Below are positions 9,601-18,886 of a DNA stretch of 64,000 bases, piece after piece. The DNA comes from Algoriphagus kandeliae (GTDB lineage Bacteria; Bacteroidota; Bacteroidia; Cytophagales; Cyclobacteriaceae). Under the pieces are notes generated by a model, which worked only from the letters and a program-made list of their open reading frames with translations, did no database searches and was not told where the DNA came from. The translations under genes were made by a program, and so were the position numbers. Position 1 is the stretch's first letter, and every line of letters begins with the position of its first letter. The stretch covers positions 682,001 to 746,000 of the forward strand of contig NZ_SPSB01000003.1 in assembly GCF_004571135.1 (NCBI RefSeq), read 5' to 3'.

Positions 9601-10191
9601 GCTTTGCTCATTATTCAACACATATAAATCAAGATCACCATCTAAATCATAATCCACAAAAGCAGCTCCCATTCCATTTCCAGAATCGGCAATTCCATAG
9701 GAAGCAGCCATTTCTTTAAAGGTTACATTTCCTTGGGAGTCTTTTCCTTGATTTACAAACAATAAGTTATCACGTTCCCCAGGCCCGGTTTTCATCGCAG
9801 CAACCACATAGATATCCATCCATCCGTCTTGATTGATATCTATCACAGTAACACCGGTACACCATTTTTCAGAAGCTGATATTCCTGCACCCTCAGAAAT
9901 GTCTTTAAACTTAAAATCACCTTGGTTGAGGTATAATTTATTAGGCACCTGATTACCTGTAAAAAACAAATCAGGCAAACCATTTTGATCAAAATCAGCA
10001 ACTGCAACGCCACCCCCATTAAAAATGTATTCGTCCGTGAGGATGTTAAAAGAATCTGTTTCAATAATCTCATTATTAAAATCAATCCCTGTCTCATCAG
10101 GAGATTTCAGTTCAAATAGAGTATCTGTTTTTTTACAGGAAAACAGGATTACAGAAACAAAAAGGGAGAATAAAGCGGCATTAATCTTCAT
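6670..10191 (-). CDS. Giant FG-GAP/ASPIC-UnbV (CRTAC1-like) lipoprotein
   Basis: A 1173-residue predicted lipoprotein with lipobox LFSC, Cys19. Residues 55-490 carry many FG-GAP/VCBS blades with loops such as DFDQNGLPD, DINQDGWMD, DYDLDGDLD and DLNNDGWPD. An ASPIC/UnbV module follows at about 515-585 (GLGAKVILTFSDGS, HFGLGKN, VIWPDGR). A second propeller region runs from about 645 to near the C-terminus. Such proteins sit beside SusC/SusD pairs in many Bacteroidota and are thought to be surface-exposed binding partners. A strong hairpin separates it from susD, so it probably has its own transcript. Confidence 0.9.
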   Translation of the reverse strand: MKINAALFSLFVSVILFSCKKTDTLFELKSPDETGIDFNNEIIETDSFNILTDEYIFNGGGVAVADFDQNGLPDLFFTGNQVPNKLYLNQGDFKFKDISEGAGISASEKWCTGVTVIDINQDGWMDIYVVAAMKTGPGERDNLLFVNQGKDSQGNVTFKEMAASYGIADSGNGMGAAFVDYDLDGDLDLYVLNNEQSKITPSNYREKITDGSAINNDAFYRNNGDGSFTNVTVEAGITIEGFGLGLLTSDLNNDGWPDIHVSNDYVTNDLLYINNQDGTFSNQISQKLKHQSQFSMGSDISDFNNDMMPDIVTLDMLGEDNYRKKTTIGKNSYQVYISNEQWGYEYQHVRNMLHMNNGPEAPFSEIGMYAGMYQTDWSWSPLFGDVDQDGWRDLLITNGFPRDITDKDFANYRADVGNIATVRQLLDSIPIVKIPNYAFKNQGDWTFANSGNEWGLDKPSFSNGAALVDLDLDGDLDYVVNNINDPAFVFENLLNEKENKGDYLKIDLQGPELNPQGLGAKVILTFSDGSKLFQEQQLVRGYMSTLDAMMHFGLGKNRTIADLKVIWPDGRINQLSAVDPNQTLSVDYSQSQPGRYSLAILDFENGSPLVEEVTDQVGISFVHQEQDKIDYNVQRTLPHKLTQYGPALAVGDLNGDGMEDLIVGSSSGEEPTAFIQQSDGTFSERILIGDENTNFEEMGILLFDLDNDGDLDLYLVGGSNEFLPNSTEYNDRLYLNDGKGNFTLDQNFQEVKASGSVVRAADFDQDGFLDLFVGGRTPFAQFPYPEKSFLLKNNGGTLSNVTDEVAPELSQIGMVTDAIWSDVDLDGALDLVVVGELMSIQIFHNQNGKLELMADTGLEKYKGWWNSIASGDFDQDGDMDFVVGNLGANNHFHPSFEKPFKIYAKDFDNNGSVDPVIFSWYKDRSGNFESYPSHFWDDLYGQSILFRRKFERYKTYAEATEQTLFTEEERRDALILEGNYDRSVYVKNLGNGKFEIHQLPKEAQLAPVFGLVSEDVNGDGYLDVVLVGNDFGNEIFIGRLDALNGLVLLGDGQGGFESISTRESGFLVPGDAKALVKLNRASGSPLLIASQNRGELKVFRLENKEEQTIVPSQDIVAVVVELENGKTVRYETGFGSGFLSQSSREIRLPEGVKGIKAVNFRGEVQEMDGAVLN

Positions 10192-10280
10192 GATTGGGCA
10201 GGGGTAATTATTAGTCTTGAAATTACTATTTAATCAAATAGGGCAAAAAAAATTAAGCAGAATTGACTGGTAAAAACAAA

Positions 10281-10306
10281 AAAAGGGACCATTTCTGGTC
10301 CCTTTT
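10281..10306. terminator. Terminator after susD
   Basis: A perfect 10-bp stem AAAAGGGACC / GGTCCCTTTT with a six-base loop, A-rich on the left and T-rich on the right. On the minus strand it gives a T-run just after susD, ending the susC-susD transcript before the giant lipoprotein gene. Confidence 0.88.
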
Positions 10307-10325
10307 TTAAACTATCAATTTATGC

Positions 10326-12059
10326 TTAGAAGCCAGGATTCTGAATCAGAATGTCTGAACCTACTAAGTCAATTTGATCTTGAGGAATTGGAACAAGACG
10401 ATACTTGTCAGAGAACTTAGCTCCACCCAATGCACCAGTCAGAATAGTTCCGTCAAGTGCAAAGTAGAAGTCCAATTCAGCCTGAACAGTATTCCATCTG
10501 ATTAGATCATAGAATCTATGTCCTTCCATTCCCAACTCAAGCATTCTCTCCATACGAACAGCAGTTCTTGCTGCATTTGCATCAGTCCAAGGAGCATCAT
10601 AAGTAGAGATTACATAGTTAGCAGCTGGGGTTCCGTCTTCACGAAGCAATTTAGAGTTCATTGCTCTCTCACGAACTCGGTTCACCTTAGCGCGAGCACT
10701 TTCCAAGTTACCAGTTTCGATATCTGCTTCAGCTGACATCAAAAGCACATCGGCAAATCGAATAATCATGAAGTTGATACCAGTGTAACCTGGAGTCCAA
10801 GAAGAGTTATCCTGGAAAGAACCTTGCTCAGAACGAGCATATACATACTTCTTAGGAGAGTAAGGGCCACCATTAGGCTGGTTACGAATCCAAGCAGCGC
10901 CTGGATGATCTTGCCAATCTAGATAAGGAATACCTCTACGACCTACAGTATGATCCAAACGTGGATCCAAGTTACCAGCATCTGGAGTAAAGTCCTGGTC
11001 AGAGTTTAGACCCATATCACTTTTTACTCTGTTAGCTGGATCATTGTAAGACTTGTCCAACAATGGAAGACCATTAGCATCAGTTCTAAATGCATTCACG
11101 AAAGTAAAGCTTGGCTGGAAGAATCCACAACAGTTACCTGGTCCAGCAGGTCCGGTATTGTATGGGAAGTTCAAGTCAAACTCAGGGTTAGCATTCAATA
11201 CAGACCCTGTACCTGCAGCAGACTGATAAGCCCAAACAGATTCCTGATGGTTATCATTTGCTCCGCGGAACATGTCATCATAGTAAGGAACAAGATCATA
11301 CTTCAATCCATTGGATGTAACACCATTGGCAATTACATCGTCAAACATGGATTTAGCCTGAGAGAATTTCCCTTGATACAAGTAAACCTTACCCATATAA
11401 GCCTTGGCAGCCCAAGAGTTTACACGACCAACTTGTGATTGTGTAGCAGGAAGGTTATCAATTGCATATTGGAAATCAGCCTCAATAAAAGGCCATAGAT
11501 CTTGGTTGTTACTTACTTCTTCCAAACCAGAACCGTAATCAACATTCTCATCTACATAAGGCGTATTGTTGTAATCACGCTTCAATTCAAAATAGAAGTG
11601 AGCTCTCAGGAATCTTGCCTGAGCAGCTAATCTGATAGCGTCAGCATCAGTCACATCTGGTCCTGGCTCTTGCAATAATCTCAAAACGTTGTTAGCGCGG
11701 GCAATACCCTCGTAGCAAACGTTCCACTTTGACCCCATTTCACCAGAAGCAGCATCATTTTCAAAACGCTGAATAGGGTTAATGGTGGTAAAGTCCCCAG
11801 GGTCAGTACCTTTATTAGCCTCTCCCCCTCGGATACTTCCCCAAACCCAGTTGGAAGGGGAACCTAGACGGTTACCTCGTCCGTTCACCTGAGAATATGC
11901 TGCAATCAAGGAAGCTTCAATACCTGCCAAAGATGACAGCTGAGCTTGTGCAAGCAATCCTGTTGGTGGAACTTCAAGGAACTCATCAGAACAACTCACT
12001 GCTACCATCATCATTGCTGATAATGATAGGGCTCCAAATTTTAATTTAAAATTTTTCAT
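10326..12059 (-). CDS. SusD/RagB family nutrient-binding lipoprotein
   Basis: A 577-residue SusD-like outer-membrane lipoprotein with lipobox AVSC, Cys23, followed by SDEFLEVPPTG, the usual start of mature SusD proteins. The N-terminal TPR-like helical half and the C-terminal RagB/SusD region (NFMIIRFADVLLMSAEADIE, then RMERMLELGMEGHRFYDLIRW) are both present. It caps the SusC channel and binds the ligand before TonB-driven import. It lies 50 bases behind susC in the same operon. The ligand is not predictable; a glycan or glycopeptide would fit the neighbouring aspartylglucosaminidase. Confidence 0.96.
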   Translation of the reverse strand: MKNFKLKFGALSLSAMMMVAVSCSDEFLEVPPTGLLAQAQLSSLAGIEASLIAAYSQVNGRGNRLGSPSNWVWGSIRGGEANKGTDPGDFTTINPIQRFENDAASGEMGSKWNVCYEGIARANNVLRLLQEPGPDVTDADAIRLAAQARFLRAHFYFELKRDYNNTPYVDENVDYGSGLEEVSNNQDLWPFIEADFQYAIDNLPATQSQVGRVNSWAAKAYMGKVYLYQGKFSQAKSMFDDVIANGVTSNGLKYDLVPYYDDMFRGANDNHQESVWAYQSAAGTGSVLNANPEFDLNFPYNTGPAGPGNCCGFFQPSFTFVNAFRTDANGLPLLDKSYNDPANRVKSDMGLNSDQDFTPDAGNLDPRLDHTVGRRGIPYLDWQDHPGAAWIRNQPNGGPYSPKKYVYARSEQGSFQDNSSWTPGYTGINFMIIRFADVLLMSAEADIETGNLESARAKVNRVRERAMNSKLLREDGTPAANYVISTYDAPWTDANAARTAVRMERMLELGMEGHRFYDLIRWNTVQAELDFYFALDGTILTGALGGAKFSDKYRLVPIPQDQIDLVGSDILIQNPGF

Positions 12060-12109
12060 TTTTAATCAATTATATTTTCTATAACTCGATTCGCTGTGAA
12101 ATGTTAGAC

Positions 12110-15100
12110 TTAGAAGCTGACATTCAGACCCAAAGTGTAACCTCTAGTAACTGGGTAGTTACCAACATCAATACCAAACGTCAAATCCGCGTCTCCGCCT
12201 ACTGCAGGATCCAAACCTTCATATCCAGAGATAGTAAATAGGTTGTTTGCAGAAGCAAATACTCTTAGCCTTTGCAACTTCCACTTGTCTAGAAGATTCT
12301 GAGGAAGGGTATATCCAAGAGTAACGTTCTGAAGTCTTAGGTATGAACCATCCTCTACATAGTAACTGTTTTCAACAGTTGAAGTAGAGAATGTAGAAGA
12401 ACGGTCTACGATAGGAATAGTAGCGTTAGGATTCTGAGGAGACCAAGAGTCTTTCAAACGCTCAGAAATTGCAGCACCTTCGAAAGTAGAGAAGAAGTCA
12501 GTGAACCACTTAGACTGGTTCCAAACTTCATTACCGATAGAAGTGTACAAGTAAGCAGAAAGGTCAAAACCTTTATATCCTACAGTGAAGTTAACACCAC
12601 CAGTGAAATCAGGGATTGGATTACCCAATACTTGTCTGTCATCAGGGGTGATCACACCGTCTCCATCAGTATCTTCATACTTGAATCGACCAGGAGCTGC
12701 ACCAACTTGCTCTGCATGAGAGTTTACATCTTCTTGGCTTTGGAACAAGCCCAAAACTTTATATCCGAAGAAAGTGGAAAGCGGCTGTCCTACAGAGTTT
12801 CTAATTGGACGAATACCTCGGTAAGCAGGGTTAACGGAAGTAATAATTTCCAAACCTGGGGCCAAGGCTACGATTTCGTTCTTCAAGGTAGAACCTGTTA
12901 CAGTCAACTCATAAGTCAAAGAAGAAGAAAGGTTACCTCTTGTTGACACCAAAAGATCCAAACCTCTGTTCAACATTTCACCAATGTTTACTGCTGGTGG
13001 AGCAGCATTGCTACCAGCTGTCAAAGGAATTGGCACAGTAAACAATAGGTCTTTGGTGTCTTTTCTCCACCAATCAAAGATCACATCCAATCTTCCATTG
13101 AAGAAAGTACCATCAAAACCAACGTTTTGAGTTACCGCTGTTTCCCACTGTGCATTCGGGTTACCAATTCGAGTTCTTCTGAAACCAATAGAAGCAGAAG
13201 AATTAGAACCAGTGATATCGTAAGAAGAAGCTCCTACAGTACCACCAAATAGGGAGAATTGGTTGTTAGGGTCTACGTTATTGGAGTTACCCATTTGTCC
13301 CCAACCACCTCGGATTTTCAAATCGTCAATCCAAGTAGCGCTAGCCAAGAATTCTTCAGAAGAAATTCTCCAAGCTGCAGAGAATGCAGGGAATACACCA
13401 TATCGGTTGTTAGCACCGAATCGAGAAGAACCGTCACGTCTTACAACAGCACTGAATAGGTACTTATCATTGAAAGTATAATTCACACGACCGAAGTAAG
13501 AGTTGAAGTTCACACCCTTAAACAAATCTGAATTTACTTGACGAGAAGATACAGGTAAGTTGGAAATATTGATGAAGTCAGGGTCAGTAGAGAATGGATT
13601 CTGACCAGAGGCAGACATGTTTCTACCAGCACCAGTATTCAAAGCTTCCTGACCAACAATCACATCAAATGCATGCTTCCCGAAAGTTTTCTTCCAAGAA
13701 AGAGTATTGGTAAAGGTCCATCCGAAAACAAAACCAGCTCCTTCGTTGTAACCGAAAGCAGAGTTGTTTTCAGAGTTTTCGTACTGCAATCTGGAATATC
13801 CCCAGAAGTAGTAGTTATTATATTGACCACCGATGGAAGATCTAAATCTCAAATCATCAAGGATGTCATATTCTGCATAAACGTTACCAAAAACGTTCGC
13901 ATTAAAGTTTCTGTTATCACGCTGACCATCTCGGTTAGCCACAGGGTTTCTTGGGTTGTTGAAACCTCGAGCTGCAGTACCTGCATAACCTCCGAATTCA
14001 TCATATACTGGAATGATTGATGGCATACGGAAAGCCTGAAGGATGTCGTTCTCATCGTCGGAAACGCCTCGACCACCGGTGCCACCTTGCTGACCTAATA
14101 CCTGACGGTAAGTAGCCTGGAAGTTTTCACCGATTCGGAATCGCTTCGTTACATCAAACTCAGAATTAGCTCTGAAAGAAAGTCTTCGGAAGTTGTTCAC
14201 GATCATGATACCAGCTTGATCCTGATAGCCCAAACCGATAAAGAATCGGCTAGTTTCAGAACCACCACTCAATCCAATGGAGTGTCTGTTCAAAGGAGCG
14301 TTTCTAGTCAAAGCCTCATACCAGTCTGTTCCTTCTCCAGTAGCAGCTCTTACAAGCTGATGAACAGGTCCTTTGGTAGGATCCACATTATAAAGAGCTC
14401 TTTGTTGCTCAATTTCAGCTGCTGAAAGTGGGCCAGGCACACCTGCAGCACCACCTACGTTGATGTAGTAAGGCAATACTGGGGTTGTTCCTGTACCAAA
14501 TTGTGGGTGACCATAATTTGGAGCACGACCGTCGATAGCTGCCTGGTTAGTTTCAGCCAACCAAGTGTAAGTAGCAAAATCCTGTGGATTCATCATGTCC
14601 AAGCCTTTACCAGGAGTAGTCAAACCGAACATACCGTTATAATCCACTCTAATTTTCTGATTTCCTCTTCTGCCTCGCTTAGTAGTGTAGATAATTACAC
14701 CGTTAGCAGCACGAGCACCATAAATTGAAGCTGCAGCAGCATCCTTCAATACAGTGGTTGACTCAATGTCATCAGGGTTCAAGAAATCAGTTGATCCTAC
14801 AGGCACACCATCTACAACGTACAATGGTTCGTTACCACCGAAGGCACCGAAACCACGAACACGAATGATAGAAGAAGTACCTGGCTGACCGTTAGTAATT
14901 ACCGTTACACCGGAAACACGACCTTGTAGGGTCTGTTCTACGTTACCGGTAGGAATCACTGTCAAATCTTTAGGGTCTACCGTTGCAATCGCACCTGTAG
15001 TCTCTCTTCGGCTATCAATCGTATAACCGGTTACTACCAATTCTGTCAAAGTTTGCTCATCTGGCGCCATCTTCACATCGATGACACTTCGATTTCCAAC

Positions 15101-15358
15101 TACCTGCTCGATAGTGGCATAACCGATAAAAGAGAAAACCAAAACAGCTTGGTCATTAGGCACATTGAGGGAGAATTTACCGTCAATGTCGGTAGCGGTA
15201 CCCGTGGTCGTTCCTTTTACTAGGACGGACACACCCGGCAACCCTACATCAAACTCGTCCAGCACTGTACCAGTTACAACCCGCTGCGCCATGGCTGCGG
15301 AACTGGCTAATACTAAGAGCATTAAAAGCGCACTTAGGCTTTTGTAAACATTTTTCAT
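12110..15358 (-). CDS. SusC/RagA TonB-dependent outer-membrane transporter
   Basis: A TonB-linked SusC-family importer of about 1082 residues from the MKNVYKSLS start. An upstream extension in frame lacks a signal peptide, whereas this start gives a clean one ending in SSAAMAQ. In order: a carboxypeptidase-like regulatory domain (VVTGTVLDEFDVGLPGVSVL), the plug with the SusC signature (VIVTNGQPG-like segment, RVRGFGAFGGNEPLYVVDGV, then ASIYGARAANGVI) and a long C-terminal barrel ending in VSF. First gene of the susC-susD operon. No anti-sigma or hybrid sensor regulator is seen next to it. Confidence 0.96.
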   Translation of the reverse strand: MKNVYKSLSALLMLLVLASSAAMAQRVVTGTVLDEFDVGLPGVSVLVKGTTTGTATDIDGKFSLNVPNDQAVLVFSFIGYATIEQVVGNRSVIDVKMAPDEQTLTELVVTGYTIDSRRETTGAIATVDPKDLTVIPTGNVEQTLQGRVSGVTVITNGQPGTSSIIRVRGFGAFGGNEPLYVVDGVPVGSTDFLNPDDIESTTVLKDAAAASIYGARAANGVIIYTTKRGRRGNQKIRVDYNGMFGLTTPGKGLDMMNPQDFATYTWLAETNQAAIDGRAPNYGHPQFGTGTTPVLPYYINVGGAAGVPGPLSAAEIEQQRALYNVDPTKGPVHQLVRAATGEGTDWYEALTRNAPLNRHSIGLSGGSETSRFFIGLGYQDQAGIMIVNNFRRLSFRANSEFDVTKRFRIGENFQATYRQVLGQQGGTGGRGVSDDENDILQAFRMPSIIPVYDEFGGYAGTAARGFNNPRNPVANRDGQRDNRNFNANVFGNVYAEYDILDDLRFRSSIGGQYNNYYFWGYSRLQYENSENNSAFGYNEGAGFVFGWTFTNTLSWKKTFGKHAFDVIVGQEALNTGAGRNMSASGQNPFSTDPDFINISNLPVSSRQVNSDLFKGVNFNSYFGRVNYTFNDKYLFSAVVRRDGSSRFGANNRYGVFPAFSAAWRISSEEFLASATWIDDLKIRGGWGQMGNSNNVDPNNQFSLFGGTVGASSYDITGSNSSASIGFRRTRIGNPNAQWETAVTQNVGFDGTFFNGRLDVIFDWWRKDTKDLLFTVPIPLTAGSNAAPPAVNIGEMLNRGLDLLVSTRGNLSSSLTYELTVTGSTLKNEIVALAPGLEIITSVNPAYRGIRPIRNSVGQPLSTFFGYKVLGLFQSQEDVNSHAEQVGAAPGRFKYEDTDGDGVITPDDRQVLGNPIPDFTGGVNFTVGYKGFDLSAYLYTSIGNEVWNQSKWFTDFFSTFEGAAISERLKDSWSPQNPNATIPIVDRSSTFSTSTVENSYYVEDGSYLRLQNVTLGYTLPQNLLDKWKLQRLRVFASANNLFTISGYEGLDPAVGGDADLTFGIDVGNYPVTRGYTLGLNVSF

Positions 15359-15837
15359 AAACATAGATAGATTGGGTAACAAGATTAATCTCAAATACTT
15401 GTCTGTTAATTGATTATGCAATCGTTTGCGATTATTCTCAAAATAATTGCAATAGTTAAGGCCCTTCAAAATTTGGGATTTCTATTGCTATTATACCATG
15501 GTACGAATACCTGCAAATGGCTTTCGCCTAAAGGTTTGAGTGCATCAATAGATGCTTTTGCGAGGAAAGAGATGCTAAGTCTTATTGGTCATAGGCGGTT
15601 ATTTTCTGGGGTTTATTGTACTTCTTAATCATCAATGTTAAAGAATCTAAAACAAAATTCAAATTTCTAAGCATAAATATTCTATGGAAGGAAATAATTT
15701 TAACAAAACCTAATTTGCCTATTCTTTATAGCCCGCCCCTAATTTTCCTGAAATTCAGAAGTTTACTTATTCAATATTTGGACAATAGGTCTTTCTCACC
15801 CCAAAAAACATTTGAAATTTTGTTAAAAGTGGTAAAA
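15359..15837. other. Gene-free stretch upstream of susC
   Basis: About 480 AT-rich bases that hold the susC leader and promoter. A 10-bp palindrome TACCATGGTA lies at 15494-15503. I found no clear TAnnTTTG box in the susC direction, no RNA gene, and no convincing coding region; the small open frames here resemble no family I know. Confidence 0.5.
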
Positions 15838-17619
15838 TCAGTCATTTCTTAAAATCTCAAAAAAATCTTCAGAATTTCTGATTTCCTCAAAGCTAGGATC
15901 AAATAACATCCATTTGTAAAGCTCTTCATTCGCTTCAATGGCTTTTTGAAGCTGAATAGTAGCCACTTCGAGTTGGCCCGAGTTTACTGCCAGCAAGGCC
16001 AAACCATAATATCCATAGCCAAATTCTCTACTTAAGAAAACAGACTCCTCAAATGCCAAGGAAGCTTTTGCATATTCTTTGGCCAAAAAATGAGCTAGTC
16101 CTTTATTAAAGTAGCTGCTTGGTTCGGTGTACTCAAAATCAAAACGCAAGGTGGCAAGCTTGTAATCTCCCCTCAAAATATCCAAGGCACCTCGAAGTGC
16201 TTCATTTCGCTTTAGAAAATCTGGATTTCTAGTTAAGACAGAGGCATTCGATAAATATTTATAAGCTTCCCAATAGTACCCCCTTAAGGCTAATATTTGA
16301 CCAAGGTTGTGCAGGGAATATGGATTTTCCTCAATTCGCAATGCTTGCTGAAGTAGCCATTCAGCTTCTGCCCAAAGATTTTCTTTCTCATCAGGATTAA
16401 AGGTTCGCTGAGCTTGCTGCATTCGAACTACCGCCAGATTATTGTAAGGCAAAGGGGAACGGAATAACTCCGTCATTTTGATATAGATTTGGGATTTTTC
16501 TTCTAATCTCGCCGAACTTTCAGCAGCCAAAGCCCAATCCAAAAATTCTAATTCACTATTAGAAGAGTTTCCAGTCAACTCCTTCTGCAAAATATTCATC
16601 TTGGCCAAGCCTATCCCCATCCCAGGTTTGGCGATTACTTCCAACTTTGCTGCTCTTAGTTTGGGGTAAAGCTGCCTTGCCACTTGATCGAAGCCCCTGA
16701 TATCCTTCAACTTTTCTTTTTGAGTCAAAAAATCATCCCCATTCATCAACACATCATAGTATTGATCTTTGGCTGAAGTAGAGAGACCTGCAAAATCACG
16801 TAGTAGTAAGCGGAAGTCAAACCAATCGTTCCAACGAGCTCCCACCTCAATCATGGAATCACGAAGGAAAAGCTTTTTGTCTTGGATTTCCCGGAGAAGA
16901 CTCTGCGCCCTATCCATTCCAAGCTTACTGTTCTTCCCTTCCGAATTTTCAGGAGATTGGATTCCAGTAATCTTAACAGATTTCACGTCGGGGTTTTCAG
17001 TGACAAAGTCCCGAACCAGCTCGAATTGCTTTTCATTAGCCGTGGAAGATTTATATACTGAAGATCCCGGATCAAATTGAAACAAAAAGCTTTTGGTTTG
17101 AGCGGCCCCTTGATCTACTGCCCCTGCAGGAATAATCAATCCTACATCTGGAATCGGTTCATTGGGACTTGCTTTGCCAACTTTCGCTAAAAATGGGGTT
17201 AAAATAATCCCTTGCGCAAGAGTCCGCTTTTCAAAAGGTTCTGTGGTTTCCTTTTTCCCTTGAAAAAACTGCAATTCTAAAAAACCTTCCTGCATCCAAG
17301 GCTTGAAAGCAATTCGAAACTCAGCCTCAAAACTATAGTCCGATAAATTCTTTTTCAATTCCAATTCACCCAAGTCAAGGCTATTGTTTGATGATCTGAA
17401 AATCAATATTGCTTTCGGATTTCTCGGAGTCACAACAGATTCGATGGGAATACTTCCTTCCACTTTGAAGCGGACTGAATCTCTAAAATATTCCAGTTTT
17501 TCAGGAGACAAATTGACATTTTCTATAAATCGAAATTCCTGAGCATACGAAATACAACTCCAGAAAAAGAAAAAAAGGAAAAGGAAATTTTTAATTTTGG
17601 GGAACAATCGGGCAGACAT
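15838..17619 (-). CDS. Exported OmpA-like/TPR protein of unknown function
   Basis: A 593-residue protein with a strongly hydrophobic leader (residues 9-26, ending SYAQ). I do not recognise a named family for the whole. Residues 178-245 resemble a degenerate OmpA-like peptidoglycan-binding domain: FQFDPGSSV, then VKITGIQSPENSEG and KNSKLGMDRAQSLL, echoing the N-x-L-x-x-x-RA pattern. The second half, about 380-590, looks like tetratricopeptide repeats (YSLHNLGQILALRGYYWEA, YFNKGLAHFLAKEYAKA, YGYYGLALLAVNSGQLEVA). A periplasmic cell-wall-anchored scaffold is a reasonable inference. It lies upstream of susC on the same strand but is separated by 480 bases. Confidence 0.75.
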   Translation of the reverse strand: MSARLFPKIKNFLFLFFFFWSCISYAQEFRFIENVNLSPEKLEYFRDSVRFKVEGSIPIESVVTPRNPKAILIFRSSNNSLDLGELELKKNLSDYSFEAEFRIAFKPWMQEGFLELQFFQGKKETTEPFEKRTLAQGIILTPFLAKVGKASPNEPIPDVGLIIPAGAVDQGAAQTKSFLFQFDPGSSVYKSSTANEKQFELVRDFVTENPDVKSVKITGIQSPENSEGKNSKLGMDRAQSLLREIQDKKLFLRDSMIEVGARWNDWFDFRLLLRDFAGLSTSAKDQYYDVLMNGDDFLTQKEKLKDIRGFDQVARQLYPKLRAAKLEVIAKPGMGIGLAKMNILQKELTGNSSNSELEFLDWALAAESSARLEEKSQIYIKMTELFRSPLPYNNLAVVRMQQAQRTFNPDEKENLWAEAEWLLQQALRIEENPYSLHNLGQILALRGYYWEAYKYLSNASVLTRNPDFLKRNEALRGALDILRGDYKLATLRFDFEYTEPSSYFNKGLAHFLAKEYAKASLAFEESVFLSREFGYGYYGLALLAVNSGQLEVATIQLQKAIEANEELYKWMLFDPSFEEIRNSEDFFEILRND

Positions 17620-17675
17620 TTTGCTTTATAGTTCGCGAGAGTATTTTTAACTTAGACCACCACAAATCGAATACC

Positions 17676-17894
17676 ATGCAAAAACTGAAACTGTTTTTCG
17701 AAGAAAGAGCCTTCGGCGTTTGTTCCAGGTTAGGAGAAAAATTCAATTTCCCCATCGATAGCATTCGGTTGTTTTTTATTTACTCCTCTTTCATCACACT
17801 TGGCTCACCAGTGATTATTTACGTATCCATGGCCATGATGATGAAAATCCGAAAGTACTTCAGAAAAATGAATAACCCGGTGCTTTTTGATTAA
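17676..17894 (+). CDS. Small PspC-like membrane protein
   Basis: A 72-residue protein resembling the PspC domain: an N-terminal segment with GVCSRLGEKFNFPIDSIRL, then a hydrophobic stretch (about 33-53) and a basic tail. PspC proteins belong to the phage-shock/envelope stress response, but stand-alone Bacteroidota members are uncharacterised. Its TAA stop overlaps the stop of the convergent glycosyltransferase inside a TTAA. It is divergent from the OmpA-like gene with a gap of 56 bases. Confidence 0.75.
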   Translation: MQKLKLFFEERAFGVCSRLGEKFNFPIDSIRLFFIYSSFITLGSPVIIYVSMAMMMKIRKYFRKMNNPVLFD

Positions 17895-18886
17895 AGCTCG
17901 GAAAATTTCTTTCTTCTCCGGAAGAAAAAATCGATAAACACATAACTGGAAGGTCCCAAAAAAGGGATCTTTTTTTTGTTGGTCCCCGGTGTAAAAATGG
18001 AACGCTGACGAAAAAAACCTACATATCCTTGGAAAACAGCTTTTCCCAAATGACTTTTCCCTTGAAAAAAGTAACCTATCCCGGCGATTAGCTCGAGAAT
18101 CCCTTTTTGAATGAAAACCCACCAAAAAGAAGAGGCAGGCAAATTTTTATAAATCATCGAAAGACTGTTACGAATATTGAGCTCCAATTTTTTAGGGCTC
18201 GAACGGTCAAGTGTAGCCCCTCCCAAATGATAAATGGTACTCTTGGAAGTGTATGCCAAATCGAATCCGAGTTGACGGATTCTCAGACAAAGATCAATCT
18301 CTTCCATGTGAGCAAAAAAATGATCATCAAAGCCCTTTAATTCATGAAATAGATCGGACCGAATTGCAAAGCATGCACCCGAGGTCCAATCCACTAAACA
18401 ATCATCATCATATTGACCTTCGTCAGTTTCGATTTGATTCCAAATCCTACCCCGACAATAGGGATAATACAAGGAATCCAAAAACCCTCCTCCTGCTCCC
18501 GCATAATCAAATTGGTGTCGATCGACTGCAGAAAGGATTTTTGGTTGAACAGCGGCTAGATTCTGATTTTCTTGGAGATAATTGATTAAAGTGACATCCC
18601 ATCCCTGTGTGACCTCCACATCAGAATTGAGTAGGATGTAATATTGATAGCTCCCTTTAAATTTTTCTAGACCGCGGTTGTATCCTCCAGCATAGCCGAA
18701 GTTTTGGTTTAGCTTCTCTAGGAAAACATGAGGAAACTCTTTTTCAAGAAATGCTATAGATTGATCGGTACTGGCATTATCGATAACCCAGATATCAAAT
18801 TGGGAATTCGTAACAACAGATGGAAGGAAACGGGCTAGCATTTCCTCCCCATTATAATTCAATATGACAATAGCACAGGTTTTCAT
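17891..18886 (-). CDS. Family 2 glycosyltransferase
   Basis: A 331-residue GT2 enzyme similar to rhamnosyltransferase/GT2 proteins. The nucleotide-binding motif VIDNASTDQS has Asp36, the metal site LLNSDVEV has Asp89, and an acceptor-site block runs from VDWTSGACFAIRSDLF to HMEEIDLCLR. A hydrophobic region near residues 253-275 suggests membrane association. It transfers a sugar to an unknown acceptor, perhaps for a surface polysaccharide. The ATG overlaps the upstream ybaB-like stop (ATGA), so the two are coupled. Confidence 0.93.
   Translation of the reverse strand: MKTCAIVILNYNGEEMLARFLPSVVTNSQFDIWVIDNASTDQSIAFLEKEFPHVFLEKLNQNFGYAGGYNRGLEKFKGSYQYYILLNSDVEVTQGWDVTLINYLQENQNLAAVQPKILSAVDRHQFDYAGAGGGFLDSLYYPYCRGRIWNQIETDEGQYDDDCLVDWTSGACFAIRSDLFHELKGFDDHFFAHMEEIDLCLRIRQLGFDLAYTSKSTIYHLGGATLDRSSPKKLELNIRNSLSMIYKNLPASSFWWVFIQKGILELIAGIGYFFQGKSHLGKAVFQGYVGFFRQRSIFTPGTNKKKIPFLGPSSYVFIDFFFRRRKKFSEL

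Noticed and set aside
15616-15852. A 78-codon open frame on the plus strand in the gap upstream of susC
   Set aside because: AT-rich, low-complexity translation, no recognisable domain, and overlaps the 3' end of the OmpA-like gene on the other strand.
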